Assembly: GCF_011762095.1 (NCBI RefSeq)
Contig: NZ_JAASQO010000002.1
Span: forward strand, 1 to 64,000
Length of the DNA: 64,000 nucleotides
Direction of reading: 5' to 3'
DNA from: Parvibaculum indicum
GTDB lineage: Bacteria > Pseudomonadota > Alphaproteobacteria > Parvibaculales > Parvibaculaceae
A model generated the notes under the pieces. That model worked only from the letters and a program-made list of their open reading frames with translations, was not told the origin of the DNA and ran no database searches. Position numbers and translations under genes: made by a program. Shown here in pieces: positions 52,471-61,322 of the stretch; position 1 is the stretch's first letter, and each line of letters begins with the position of its first letter.

Positions 52471-53469
52471 ATGCAGACAGTCAGTGAAGCCGACGGCACC
52501 GCCGTCGAGGAAATCGAAGCCGCGGGCGCGAAAATCGCCGCCGCGCGCGAGGCCATCGGCGAGATCATTTACGGGCAGGAAACGGTCATCGACCAGACCC
52601 TCGTCACCGTGCTCGCGGGCGGCCATGCGCTGCTGGTCGGCGTACCGGGGCTCGCCAAGACGCTGCTCGTTCACACCATGGGCAAGGTGCTGGGCCTGGA
52701 GGACAAGCGCATCCAGTTCACGCCCGACCTGATGCCCGCCGACATTGTGGGTTCCGAAGTGCTGGAAGAATCCGATTCCGGCGCGCGCAGCTTCCGCTTC
52801 ATCAAGGGACCGGTCTTCTGCCAGCTCCTGATGGCCGACGAAATCAACCGCGCAAGCCCGCGCACCCAGTCCGCCCTGCTGCAGGCCATGCAGGAAAAGC
52901 ACGTGACGGTGGCCGGCACACGCTACGAACTGCCCACCCCCTTCCATGTGCTCGCGACGCAGAACCCGCTGGAGCAGGAAGGCACCTACCCCCTGCCGGA
53001 AGCGCAGCTCGACCGTTTCCTGATGCAGATCGACGTGAACTATCCCGACTATGAGGCGGAAAAGCGCATGCTGCTTTCCACCACGGGCGAACAGGCGGCC
53101 GATGTATCGCAATCCATGACGGTGAAAGACCTGATGGAAGCGCAGGCGCTGGTTCGCCGGGTGCCGGTCGGCGAAAAGGTGGTCGCCGCCATTCTGGAAC
53201 TGGTGCGCGCCGCCCGGCCCGAGGAAGGCGCCTCCGAAGAGGTGGAACGCCATGTGGCCTGGGGCCCCGGCCCGCGCGCCAGCCAGGCGCTGATGCTGGC
53301 CGTGCGCGCCCGCGCGCTGATCGACGGCCGCTTTTCGCCTTCCGTGGAGGATGTGGTGGCGCTGGCCGCCCCCGTTCTGCGCCATCGCATGGCACTCAAT
53401 TTCTCGGCACGGGCGGAGGGCGTGACGGTCAGCGGCGTCATCGACAGGCTCTGCCGCACCATCGTCTGA
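52471..53469 (+). CDS. MoxR-family AAA+ ATPase
   Basis: A 332-residue ATPase with Walker A GVPGLAKT (57-64), Walker B LLMADEINRA (about 119-128) and the sensor region FHVLATQNPLEQEGTYPLPEAQLDRF (two parts, about 150-175). MoxR proteins act as chaperones with VWA or DUF58 partners in envelope or redox enzyme maturation. First gene of a four-gene operon with DUF58 and two large membrane proteins. Confidence 0.94.
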   Translation: MQTVSEADGTAVEEIEAAGAKIAAAREAIGEIIYGQETVIDQTLVTVLAGGHALLVGVPGLAKTLLVHTMGKVLGLEDKRIQFTPDLMPADIVGSEVLEESDSGARSFRFIKGPVFCQLLMADEINRASPRTQSALLQAMQEKHVTVAGTRYELPTPFHVLATQNPLEQEGTYPLPEAQLDRFLMQIDVNYPDYEAEKRMLLSTTGEQAADVSQSMTVKDLMEAQALVRRVPVGEKVVAAILELVRAARPEEGASEEVERHVAWGPGPRASQALMLAVRARALIDGRFSPSVEDVVALAAPVLRHRMALNFSARAEGVTVSGVIDRLCRTIV

Positions 53470-53483
53470 CCGGAGCGCGCATC

Positions 53484-54419
53484 ATGCGGCCGCCGAGTGA
53501 CAATGCGCCCCATGCGCCCGCGATCGGCCTGCGCGAACAGGCCGAAACGCTTGCCGAGGCATTGCCGCCTCTGGTGACCGAGGCCGAACATGTCGCGCGC
53601 ACCGTCGCGCAGGGCCTGCATGGCCGCCGCCGCGCGGGCTCCGGCGAAACCTTCTGGCAATATCGCCGCTTCCGCGAGGGCGACACCGCCTCCTCGGTGG
53701 ACTGGCGTCACTCCGCCCGCACACGCCACCTCTATGTGCGCGAAAAGGAATGGGAAGCCGCCGAAAGCGTCTGGATCTGGCGCGACGGCTCGGCCTCCAT
53801 GGATTATGCCTCCGACTTCGCCCCCTGCCGCAAACGCGACCGCGCCACCGTGCTGGCGCTGGCACTCTCCTCGCTCCTTGTGCAGGGCGGCGAGAACATC
53901 GCGCCGCTGGGCAGCGGCGTCCAGCCCGCGACGGGCCGCACCGCCTTTCACCGCATGGCCCACGCCATGCTGGACCGCAGCGAAGACACAACGCTCGAAA
54001 GCCTGCCGCCCCCGCAACATTTGCCGCGCTATGCGCAGATCGTGCTGATCGGCGACTTTCTTTCCCCCGCCGAGGACATCGCCGCGCGCCTGCGCAGCTA
54101 CGCCTCGGAAGGCATCAAGGGACATGTGATCCAGGTGCTCGATCCGGCCGAAGAAGATTTGCCCTTTTCAGGGCGCACCGAATTCGAAGGCATCGAGGAA
54201 GAAACCCGCCTGATGGTGGGCCGCGCCGAAAGCCTGCGCAGCGCCTATCACAAACGCCTCGCCACGCATCGCAGCCATATCGAAGAGGCCGCGCAGCGCC
54301 TGAACTTCACCTTTGCGACCCACCGGACCGACCGCCCGCCGCATCATGCGCTGCTGGCACTTTACGGTGCGCTCTCCGGCGCGCTGGACGCGGTGCAGCC
54401 GCCCCGCGCGGGAGGCTGA
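53484..54419 (+). CDS. DUF58 protein
   Basis: A 311-residue DUF58 protein; the signature DWRHSARTRHLYVREKE (about residues 72-88) is present, followed by a VWA-like region (SGSASM-type WRDGSASMDYASD, about 97-109). DUF58 proteins are partners of MoxR ATPases, but their biochemical role is unproven. GGAG before the ATG; 6 bp to the next gene. Confidence 0.92.
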   Translation: MRPPSDNAPHAPAIGLREQAETLAEALPPLVTEAEHVARTVAQGLHGRRRAGSGETFWQYRRFREGDTASSVDWRHSARTRHLYVREKEWEAAESVWIWRDGSASMDYASDFAPCRKRDRATVLALALSSLLVQGGENIAPLGSGVQPATGRTAFHRMAHAMLDRSEDTTLESLPPPQHLPRYAQIVLIGDFLSPAEDIAARLRSYASEGIKGHVIQVLDPAEEDLPFSGRTEFEGIEEETRLMVGRAESLRSAYHKRLATHRSHIEEAAQRLNFTFATHRTDRPPHHALLALYGALSGALDAVQPPRAGG

Positions 54420-54425
54420 CCGGCG

Positions 54426-57239
54426 ATGTTCACGCTCGGCCCCCTCGCCTTCGCCGCCCCCTGGGTACTCACCGGCCTGATCGCGCTGCCCGCGATCTGG
54501 TGGCTGCTGCGGATTTCCCCGCCCTCGCCCAAGCGCATCCGCTTTCCGGCGATCCGCCTGCTGCAAGGTCTATCCAATGAAGAGGAAACGCCCGCCCACA
54601 CGCCGCTCTGGCTGCTGATCCTGCGTATGCTGCTCGCCGCCATCGTCATCGTCGCGCTGGCCGACCCGCTCTGGAATCCGGCGCCGAAAGTGTCCGGCGG
54701 CGGTCCCCTGCTGATCGTGATCGACGACGGATGGGCGGCGGCCGCGGGATGGAGCGACCGGCAGAACGCGCGGAACGGCCTCATCGCCGCCGCGCGGCGC
54801 GACGACCGCCCGGTGCTGACGGTCGGCACCGCGCCGCGGCTCACCCCCGGCGACATCGACTTTTCCTCGCCCGACGATGCCGCCTCCCGCGCCCGGGCCA
54901 TTGAACCGCGCCCCTTCGCCCCCGATCGCATGGCGCTGGCCGACAGGCTCGAAAAAGCCGCTGCCATCAAAAAGGCCGCGCCGCATATCGTCTGGATCGG
55001 CGACGGGCTCGACTATGGCAAGGCGGCGGACTTCTCCGAAGCGCTCGCACGGATTGCGGGCAAGGGCGGCGTGACGCTGATCGAACCCGCGCCCGCCCAA
55101 CGCGCATTGGCCCTGCTGCCGCCTGAATCGGATGGCGACCTGCTGGTTTCCACGATCCGCCGCGCCAGCCCCGCCGATCCCGACAACGGGACGGTGCAGG
55201 CCATCGGCACGGAAGGAAATGCGCTCGCCACCGCGTCCTTCGATTTCGAGGACGAGGCGTTGGAAACGACCGCGCAGCTTCAACTGCCTCTCGAACTGCG
55301 CAACCGGATCGACCGGCTGCAGATCGTGAACGAGACCTCCGCCGGTGCCGTCACGCTGCTCGACGAACGCTGGCGCCGCCGCGCAGTCGGCCTCATTTCA
55401 GGTTCCGGCACGGACAAGGCGCAGGCGCTTCTTTCCGACCTCTACTACATTCGAAAGGCGCTCGCTCCTTATGCGGAACTTCGCGAAGCAAAAACGGGAA
55501 CGGACAGCTCAAGCGTCGCAGAGCTTCTGTCCCGCCCGCTGTCCGCGCTGGTGCTGGCCGATGTCGGCACGCTGACGCAAGACGATGAGAAGCAAGTCGC
55601 GGACTGGGTGGAAAACGGCGGCACGCTGGTGCGCTTCGCCGGCCCTCACCTCGCCGCGCAAAGCGACAGCCTCATCCCCGTGCCGCTGCGCCATGGCGGA
55701 CGGGCGCTTGGCGGCGCGCTTTCCTGGACGGAGCCGCAGCATCTCGCGCCCTTCGACGAGAACAGCCCCTTTGCAGGCCTCGCCGTGCCGGAGGAAGTCA
55801 ATGTCTCGCGCCAGGTGCTGGCCGAGCCCACGCTCGACCTCGGCGACAAGACATGGGCGCGCCTCAGCGACGGTACGCCGCTCGTCACCGCGGCAAAACG
55901 CGGCAAGGGCCGCATCGTCCTGTTCCATGTGACGGCGAACACCGACTGGTCGAACCTGCCGATCTCCGGCCTCTTTGTCGACATGCTCCGCCGTGTCGTC
56001 GCCAAGGCGCAGAACATCGCCGAGCCCGCCTCCGGCCAGGGCGGCAATGACGCGCTGAGCCCCGTCGCCACGCTGAACGGGTTCGGTCGCCTCGGCGCGC
56101 CCTCGCCGACGGTGACGGCCATTCCCGCGCAGGATCTGGGCCGGATGGACAACAACCCGCGCCACCCGCCCGGCCTTTACGGGCCGCAAGATGCACCCCG
56201 CGCGCGCAATCTTGGCAGCGACGCGCTGAAGCTGACGCCTGCCGCCGACCTGCCCGGCCTGTCGGAACGGCGCGGCTTTGCCGCCGGCGCCGAACTCGGC
56301 CTGCGCCCGTCGCTGCTGGGACTTGCCCTGCTGCTGCTGATTGCTGACGGCATCGCCGCGCTCTGGGTCACCGGCCTTTTCGAGACGGGGGAGATCCGTC
56401 GCGGACGGCTTGGCCGCAACCTGCTGCCGCTGATCCTTCTCGGTCTCGTACTGGTCGCCGCGCCGAAAGCCCTCGCCGCCGACAATGACGGTTTCGATAT
56501 CGCCGCTTCCACCGAAACCCGTCTTGCCTATGTTCTCACCGGCGACGCACGGGTAGATGAGGTAAGCCGCGAAGGGCTGACGGGTCTTTCCGGTGCCCTG
56601 CGGCGGCGGACCGCGTTCGAGCCCGGCGATCCGATGGGCGTCGATGTCGCAAAGGACGAACTCGCCTTCTTCCCGCTGCTCTACTGGCCGATGACGCCGA
56701 CCCAGCCCCCCCTTTCTCCCGAAACGCTCGGCAAGATCGACGCCTATATGAAAAACGGCGGCATGATCCTGTTCGATACGCGCGACCGGCAGGAAACCCT
56801 GTCCGGCGCAGGCGGCAACGGCCCGGGCGCGCAGACGCTGCAACGCCTGCTGTCGGGACTCGACCTTCCCGCGCTGGAGCCCGTGCCCGCCAATCATGTG
56901 CTGACGCGCAGCTTCTACCTGCTGAACGATTTCCCCGGCCGCTGGGCTGGCGGACAGCTATGGGTCGCGGCAAGCGATAGCGGCTCGACGGACACGACCA
57001 GCCTGACCGCCCGCACCAATGACGGCGTCTCGCCCATCATCGTCGGCGCCAACGACTATGCCGCCGCATGGGCCGTGGGCAGCAATGGACGTGCCCGCTA
57101 CGCGGTCGTGCCCGGCGGCGAACGCCAGCGCGAAATGGCGGAGCGCGTCGGCATCAACCTCGTCATGTATGCGCTGACCGGCAACTACAAATCCGATCAG
57201 GTGCATATCCCCGCTCTGCTCGAGCGGCTCGGGCAATAG
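54426..57239 (+). CDS. BatA-like N-terminal / DUF4159 membrane protein
   Basis: A 937-residue protein. The N-terminal BatA-like pair of helices (about residues 8-25 and 57-80) is followed by a periplasmic or cytoplasmic VWA/GATase-like region (about 95-620), a further pair of membrane helices (about 625-690) and a C-terminal DUF4159 domain (about 700-935: LAFFPLLYWPM and GGMILFDTRD are its markers). Part of the MoxR operon; thought to be membrane-anchored client or scaffold proteins. Function unknown. Confidence 0.85.
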   Translation: MFTLGPLAFAAPWVLTGLIALPAIWWLLRISPPSPKRIRFPAIRLLQGLSNEEETPAHTPLWLLILRMLLAAIVIVALADPLWNPAPKVSGGGPLLIVIDDGWAAAAGWSDRQNARNGLIAAARRDDRPVLTVGTAPRLTPGDIDFSSPDDAASRARAIEPRPFAPDRMALADRLEKAAAIKKAAPHIVWIGDGLDYGKAADFSEALARIAGKGGVTLIEPAPAQRALALLPPESDGDLLVSTIRRASPADPDNGTVQAIGTEGNALATASFDFEDEALETTAQLQLPLELRNRIDRLQIVNETSAGAVTLLDERWRRRAVGLISGSGTDKAQALLSDLYYIRKALAPYAELREAKTGTDSSSVAELLSRPLSALVLADVGTLTQDDEKQVADWVENGGTLVRFAGPHLAAQSDSLIPVPLRHGGRALGGALSWTEPQHLAPFDENSPFAGLAVPEEVNVSRQVLAEPTLDLGDKTWARLSDGTPLVTAAKRGKGRIVLFHVTANTDWSNLPISGLFVDMLRRVVAKAQNIAEPASGQGGNDALSPVATLNGFGRLGAPSPTVTAIPAQDLGRMDNNPRHPPGLYGPQDAPRARNLGSDALKLTPAADLPGLSERRGFAAGAELGLRPSLLGLALLLLIADGIAALWVTGLFETGEIRRGRLGRNLLPLILLGLVLVAAPKALAADNDGFDIAASTETRLAYVLTGDARVDEVSREGLTGLSGALRRRTAFEPGDPMGVDVAKDELAFFPLLYWPMTPTQPPLSPETLGKIDAYMKNGGMILFDTRDRQETLSGAGGNGPGAQTLQRLLSGLDLPALEPVPANHVLTRSFYLLNDFPGRWAGGQLWVAASDSGSTDTTSLTARTNDGVSPIIVGANDYAAAWAVGSNGRARYAVVPGGERQREMAERVGINLVMYALTGNYKSDQVHIPALLERLGQ

Positions 57240-57251
57240 GGGGTCGGCGCC

Positions 57252-59333
57252 ATGAACTGGGACATCGTTTTCGAGCCTGCCCTGCCCCCGGCGCTTCTGG
57301 CCGCATTGAGCGCCGCGGCCGTCATCGTGCTGATCTTCTCCTTCTGGCGGCGCGCGCGCGGCGCGCCGTGGCGGGCCGGAGCGCTCGCCCTGCTGATGCT
57401 GGCGCTGCTGAACCCGACCGTCAGACAGGAAGACAGATCCCCGGTGCCGGATGTCGCCGCCATCGTGGTCGATGAAAGCCAGAGTCAGCAGATCGGCGAG
57501 CGCCCGACGCAGACGGAGGCCGCGCTCGGCAAGCTCGAAAAGGAAATCGCCGCAGCGGGCGATATCGAAACGCGCATCGTGCGTGTCAGGAACGACCCCG
57601 GCTCGGAGAACGGCACGGAACTTTTCACCGCGCTCGAAAATGCGCTCACCGACGTGCCGCGCGAACGCATCGCGGGCGCCGTTCTCCTGACCGACGGCCA
57701 GGTCCATGACGTGCCGAAAAGCGCCGAGGCGCTTGGCTTCGATGCGCCGGTTCACGCCCTCGTCACGGGCCGCAAAAACGAGCACGACCGCCGCCTGACC
57801 GTGGTCGAGGCGCCGCGCTTCGGCATCGTAGACGAACCGCTGTCGCTCTCTTTCCGGGTCGACGAGACAGGCGAACAATCGGAAGGGATCGCGCCGGTGA
57901 CGATCTCGGTCGATGGCGAGAAACTGACGACCGCCAATGCCACGATCGGCCAGACCACGACAGTCACTCTCTCCCTCAGTCATGGCGGTCCCAATGTCAT
58001 CGAAGTCGATGTCGCGCCGGGCCCTGAAGAACTGACCATGCTGAACAATCGCGCCGTGGTGGTCGCCAACGGCATTCGCGACCGGCTGCGCGTATTGCTG
58101 GTTTCGGGCGAACCGCATCCGGGCGAACGCACCTGGCGGAACCTGCTCAAGGCCGACCCTGCCGTCGACCTCGTCCATTTCACCATTCTGCGCCCGCCGG
58201 AAAAACAGGATGCGACGCCGGTGAGCGAATTGTCGCTGATCGCTTTCCCGACGCGCGAACTCTTTTCCGAAAAGCTCGACCAGTTCGATCTCATCATCTT
58301 CGACCGTTACAAGCGGCGCGGCGTGCTGCCGCTCGCCTATCTGTCCAATATCGTCGACTACGTAGAAAAGGGCGGCGCCATCCTCGCGGCGGCGGGCCCG
58401 GCCTTCGCCTCGCCCTATTCGATCTACCGCACGCCGCTTTCGAGCATCCTGCCCGCCCGCCCCACCGGCAATGTATCCATCGGCGGCTTCACGCCGGACA
58501 TCACGAAGATGGGCCGCAAGCACCCCGTCACCGCGAACCTGCCCGGCGAGGCCTCGGCCGACGACGCGCAGGCGGACGCGGATTGGGGCCGCTGGTTCCG
58601 GACCGTCGACACGACGACCGACAGCGGCGAAACCGTGATGGATACGCCGGACGGCAAACCCCTGATCGTCCTCGACCATGCCGGCGAAGGCCGCGTGGCG
58701 CAGCTTCTTTCCGATCAGGTCTGGCTCTGGTCGCGCGGCTTCGAAGGCGGCGGCCCCTATGCGGAGCTTCTGCGCCGCCTCGCCCATTGGCTGATGAAGG
58801 AGCCCGATCTGGAGGAGGAACGTCTTTCCGCTTCCACGAAGGGCGGCGTCATGACCATTCGCCGCCGCACCATGGCCGACGAGACGCCGCCCGCCGAAAT
58901 CACGCTGCCCTCCGGCAAGACGCAGGATCTGAAACTGACGGAAACTGCACCCGGCCGTTTCGAAGCGACCCTGCCGGCCGAAGAGCTGGGGCTCTATCGC
59001 ATCCGCCAGGGCGACCTCTCCGCCGTCGCCGCGGCGGGACCGCTCAACCCGAAGGAATTCGCCGATGTCCGCGCGACCGACGCGAAACTGAAAGACCTCG
59101 CGGCGGAAACGGGCGGCGGCCTCTGGTGGCTCGGCGACAAGGCGGACAACATGCCGTCCCTGCGCATGGTGCGCGCGGGCCACGACGCGGCGGGCAGCGG
59201 CTGGTTCGGCCTGCGCCGCAACGAGCAATATCTCGTCAATGCGGTGCATCAGGTGCCCCTGATGACGGGCTTCCTCGCGCTTGCGCTCATTCTCGGCAGC
59301 ATCGCATTGGCCTGGCACCGCGAGGGCCGGTAG
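57252..59333 (+). CDS. large membrane protein with VWA/glutamine amidotransferase-like domain
   Basis: A 693-residue protein with two N-terminal helices (about residues 13-33 and 37-53), a VWA-like segment starting VPDVAAIVVDESQSQ (about 64-78), an Ig-like region and a class I amidotransferase-like segment (about 340-480, with GGAILAAAGPAFASP), and a C-terminal helix (about 667-688). The usual cysteine nucleophile of amidotransferases is not evident, so a structural role is likely. Last gene of the MoxR operon. Confidence 0.8.
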   Translation: MNWDIVFEPALPPALLAALSAAAVIVLIFSFWRRARGAPWRAGALALLMLALLNPTVRQEDRSPVPDVAAIVVDESQSQQIGERPTQTEAALGKLEKEIAAAGDIETRIVRVRNDPGSENGTELFTALENALTDVPRERIAGAVLLTDGQVHDVPKSAEALGFDAPVHALVTGRKNEHDRRLTVVEAPRFGIVDEPLSLSFRVDETGEQSEGIAPVTISVDGEKLTTANATIGQTTTVTLSLSHGGPNVIEVDVAPGPEELTMLNNRAVVVANGIRDRLRVLLVSGEPHPGERTWRNLLKADPAVDLVHFTILRPPEKQDATPVSELSLIAFPTRELFSEKLDQFDLIIFDRYKRRGVLPLAYLSNIVDYVEKGGAILAAAGPAFASPYSIYRTPLSSILPARPTGNVSIGGFTPDITKMGRKHPVTANLPGEASADDAQADADWGRWFRTVDTTTDSGETVMDTPDGKPLIVLDHAGEGRVAQLLSDQVWLWSRGFEGGGPYAELLRRLAHWLMKEPDLEEERLSASTKGGVMTIRRRTMADETPPAEITLPSGKTQDLKLTETAPGRFEATLPAEELGLYRIRQGDLSAVAAAGPLNPKEFADVRATDAKLKDLAAETGGGLWWLGDKADNMPSLRMVRAGHDAAGSGWFGLRRNEQYLVNAVHQVPLMTGFLALALILGSIALAWHREGR

Positions 59334-59338
59334 GCACG

Positions 59339-59453
59339 GGCCTCGATCCTTCGAGACGGGCCTTGCGGCCCTCCTCAGGATGAGGATTTCATGTGGTAAT
59401 TTGTTCCTCATCCTGAGGAGGACGCATCGCGTCCGTCTCGAAGGATGCAGGCC
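59339..59453. repeat. palindromic repeat, CTTCGAGACGG family (copy R5)
   Basis: Left hairpin GGGCC-ttgc-GGCCC, boxes CCTCAGGATGAGG and CCTCATCCTGAGG, right hairpin GGACGC-atc-GCGTCC, arms CCTTCGAGAC/GTCTCGAAGG. Lies between the MoxR operon and the zinc operon; it begins 5 bp after the stop codon. Confidence 0.9.
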
Positions 59454-59513
59454 AATTAACGCCTTCCCCCTCGACGCCCCTTGCCCCGGCGCCCGATCCG
59501 GCCTAACGTCCGA

Positions 59514-59532
59514 GACGTTATAATATCACATC
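59514..59532. promoter_or_regulatory. Zur-like operator of the zinc uptake operon
   Basis: GACGTTATA-A-TATCACATC resembles the alphaproteobacterial Zur box (core GTTATAATATAAC) with 7 of 9 arm positions symmetrical. It ends 13 bp before the first gene of a znu-type operon. Binding is inferred. Confidence 0.6.
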
Positions 59533-59545
59533 ACTGGACAGACCG

Positions 59546-59677
59546 ATGAGCGACCCTGCCTCCCGCCGCGCCCCTGCGCGCCATTCCGCCTTCGGCACGG
59601 GAATCGGCGAAAGGCTGGCGCTGGCCGGGCTGGGCATCGCACTCGTTTGGCTTGGCGTCTGGTGGGCGATCGCATGA
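59546..59677 (+). CDS. 43-residue single-helix membrane protein leading the zinc operon
   Basis: The ORF MSDPASRRAPARHSAFGTGI... ends in a hydrophobic helix (LALAGLGIALVWLGVWWAIA, last 20 residues). It begins 13 bp after the Zur-like site and its stop overlaps the next ATG (ATGA), so it is almost certainly translated with the transporter genes. No homology is recognised; a small regulatory or stabilising subunit of the ABC transporter is a guess. Confidence 0.65.
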   Translation: MSDPASRRAPARHSAFGTGIGERLALAGLGIALVWLGVWWAIA

Positions 59678-60399
59678 CCGCTCCCGCCGAAATCCGCCTG
59701 CACGACCTCACCGTCTCCTATGAGCGGATGCCGGCTGTGCATCACCTCTCCGGCACCTTTCAGGGCGGTCGCCTGACTGCCGTGATGGGCCCCAATGGCG
59801 CAGGCAAGAGCACGCTGCTGAAAAGCCTCGTCGGCCTTTTGCCGCTCGATGAGGGCCGGATCGGCCTTTCCGGCCTCGCAAGGCGGGAAATCGCCTATCT
59901 GCCGCAACATGCCGATCTCGATACGAGCTTCCCCATCACCGTTTTCGATGTGGTGGCCATGGGCCTATGGCACGAACTCGGGCTTTTCGGCCGGATCGAC
60001 ACGGCCCGCGCGCGCCGTGTGGATGAGGCGCTCGAAACGGTCGGCCTGCCCGGCTTCGGCGAACGGCCCGTGACCAACCTCTCGGTCGGCCAGCTTCAAC
60101 GCGTCCTTTTCGCGCGACTGCTGATCCAGAACGCCAGGGCGATCCTGCTCGACGAACCCTTCGCCGCGGTGGACGAACGCACCGTGCGGGAACTGCTCGC
60201 CGTCATGCATCGCTGGCGGGAGGAAGGCCGCATTGTGATCGCGGTGCTGCACGACCTTGCCATGGCGCGAACCGAATTCGACGACGCCTTGCTGCTGGCC
60301 CGCGAACCCGTCGCCTGGGGAGAGGTCGAGGAGACGCTTGGCACGGACAACCTCGCCCGCGCCCGCTACATCTCCGAAGGCTGGGGGCGCGCGGCATGA
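59674..60399 (+). CDS. znuC: zinc/manganese ABC transporter ATP-binding protein (ZnuC-like)
   Basis: A 241-residue ABC ATPase: Walker A GPNGAGKST (about 40-48), signature LSVGQLQR (about 137-144) and Walker B ILLDEPFAAVDE (about 158-169). The Q-loop YLPQHAD is typical of the metal (Znu/Mnt/Sit) subfamily. Begins at the ATGA overlap; an earlier in-frame start at 59647 lies in the small upstream gene. Confidence 0.93.
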   Translation: MTAPAEIRLHDLTVSYERMPAVHHLSGTFQGGRLTAVMGPNGAGKSTLLKSLVGLLPLDEGRIGLSGLARREIAYLPQHADLDTSFPITVFDVVAMGLWHELGLFGRIDTARARRVDEALETVGLPGFGERPVTNLSVGQLQRVLFARLLIQNARAILLDEPFAAVDERTVRELLAVMHRWREEGRIVIAVLHDLAMARTEFDDALLLAREPVAWGEVEETLGTDNLARARYISEGWGRAA

Positions 60400-61322
60400 T
60401 CGTCTACGAGCAGCTGGTCCAGCCTTTTTTCGATTACGCATTCATGCGCCGCGCACTGGTGGCCTGCCTCGCGCTCGCGCTTGGCGGCGCGCCCATCGGC
60501 GTCTTCCTGGTCCTGCGCCGCATGAGCCTGATGGGCGATGCGATCAGCCATGCGATCCTGCCCGGCGCGGCGATCGGCTTTCTCGTGGCCGGGCTCTCCA
60601 TCTGGATGATGAGCATTGGCGGTCTCGTGGCGGGGCTTTCCGTCGCGCTTCTGGCAGGCATCATCAGCCGCACCACGCTCCTGCGCGAAGATGCGAGCCT
60701 GGCGGGGTTCTATCTCATCAGCCTTGCCTTCGGCGTGCTGATCGTCTCCACGCGCGGATCGAACATCGACCTGCTGCATGTGCTTTTCGGAACGATCCTG
60801 TCGGTCGACGACAGCGCGCTGATGCTCGTCGCGGGGATCGCCTCGCTGACGCTCATCGTACTGGCCGTCATCTATCGCGCGCTGGTGATCGATTGTTTCG
60901 ATCCGATCTTCCTGCCCGCCACCATGCGCGGCGCGGGCGTCTTCCATTTCATCTTTCTGGCACTGGTGGTGCTGAACCTCGTCGCAGGCTTTCAGGCGCT
61001 CGGCACGCTGATGGCGCTCGGCCTGATGATGCTGCCCGCCGCCGCCGCCCGCTTTTGGGCGCGCGAGGTCTGGTCGCTCATCGCCGTGGCCATCGTCATC
61101 GCCTTCGGCTCCGGCGTGACGGGACTTCTTGTCTCCTATCATTTCGGCCTGCCTTCCGGCCCCGCCATCATCCTGACGGCGGGCACGGCCTACATTGTCT
61201 CCGTGATCGCGGGCCGGCATTCGAGCCTGCTCGGCCGCTATATGCATCGACCGCATTTCCACGACGTCGGGCCATTGCCCGATCCGAACGATCACGCACA
61301 TGCCAGGGAATCCGTGAAATGA
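60396..61322 (+). CDS. znuB: metal ABC transporter permease (ZnuB-like)
   Basis: A 308-residue ABC-3 family permease with eight to nine hydrophobic segments; SLMGDAISHAILPGAAIGF (about residues 46-64) is the conserved cytoplasmic motif for metal permeases. It overlaps znuC and znuA by 4 bp each. Confidence 0.94.
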   Translation: MIVYEQLVQPFFDYAFMRRALVACLALALGGAPIGVFLVLRRMSLMGDAISHAILPGAAIGFLVAGLSIWMMSIGGLVAGLSVALLAGIISRTTLLREDASLAGFYLISLAFGVLIVSTRGSNIDLLHVLFGTILSVDDSALMLVAGIASLTLIVLAVIYRALVIDCFDPIFLPATMRGAGVFHFIFLALVVLNLVAGFQALGTLMALGLMMLPAAAARFWAREVWSLIAVAIVIAFGSGVTGLLVSYHFGLPSGPAIILTAGTAYIVSVIAGRHSSLLGRYMHRPHFHDVGPLPDPNDHAHARESVK

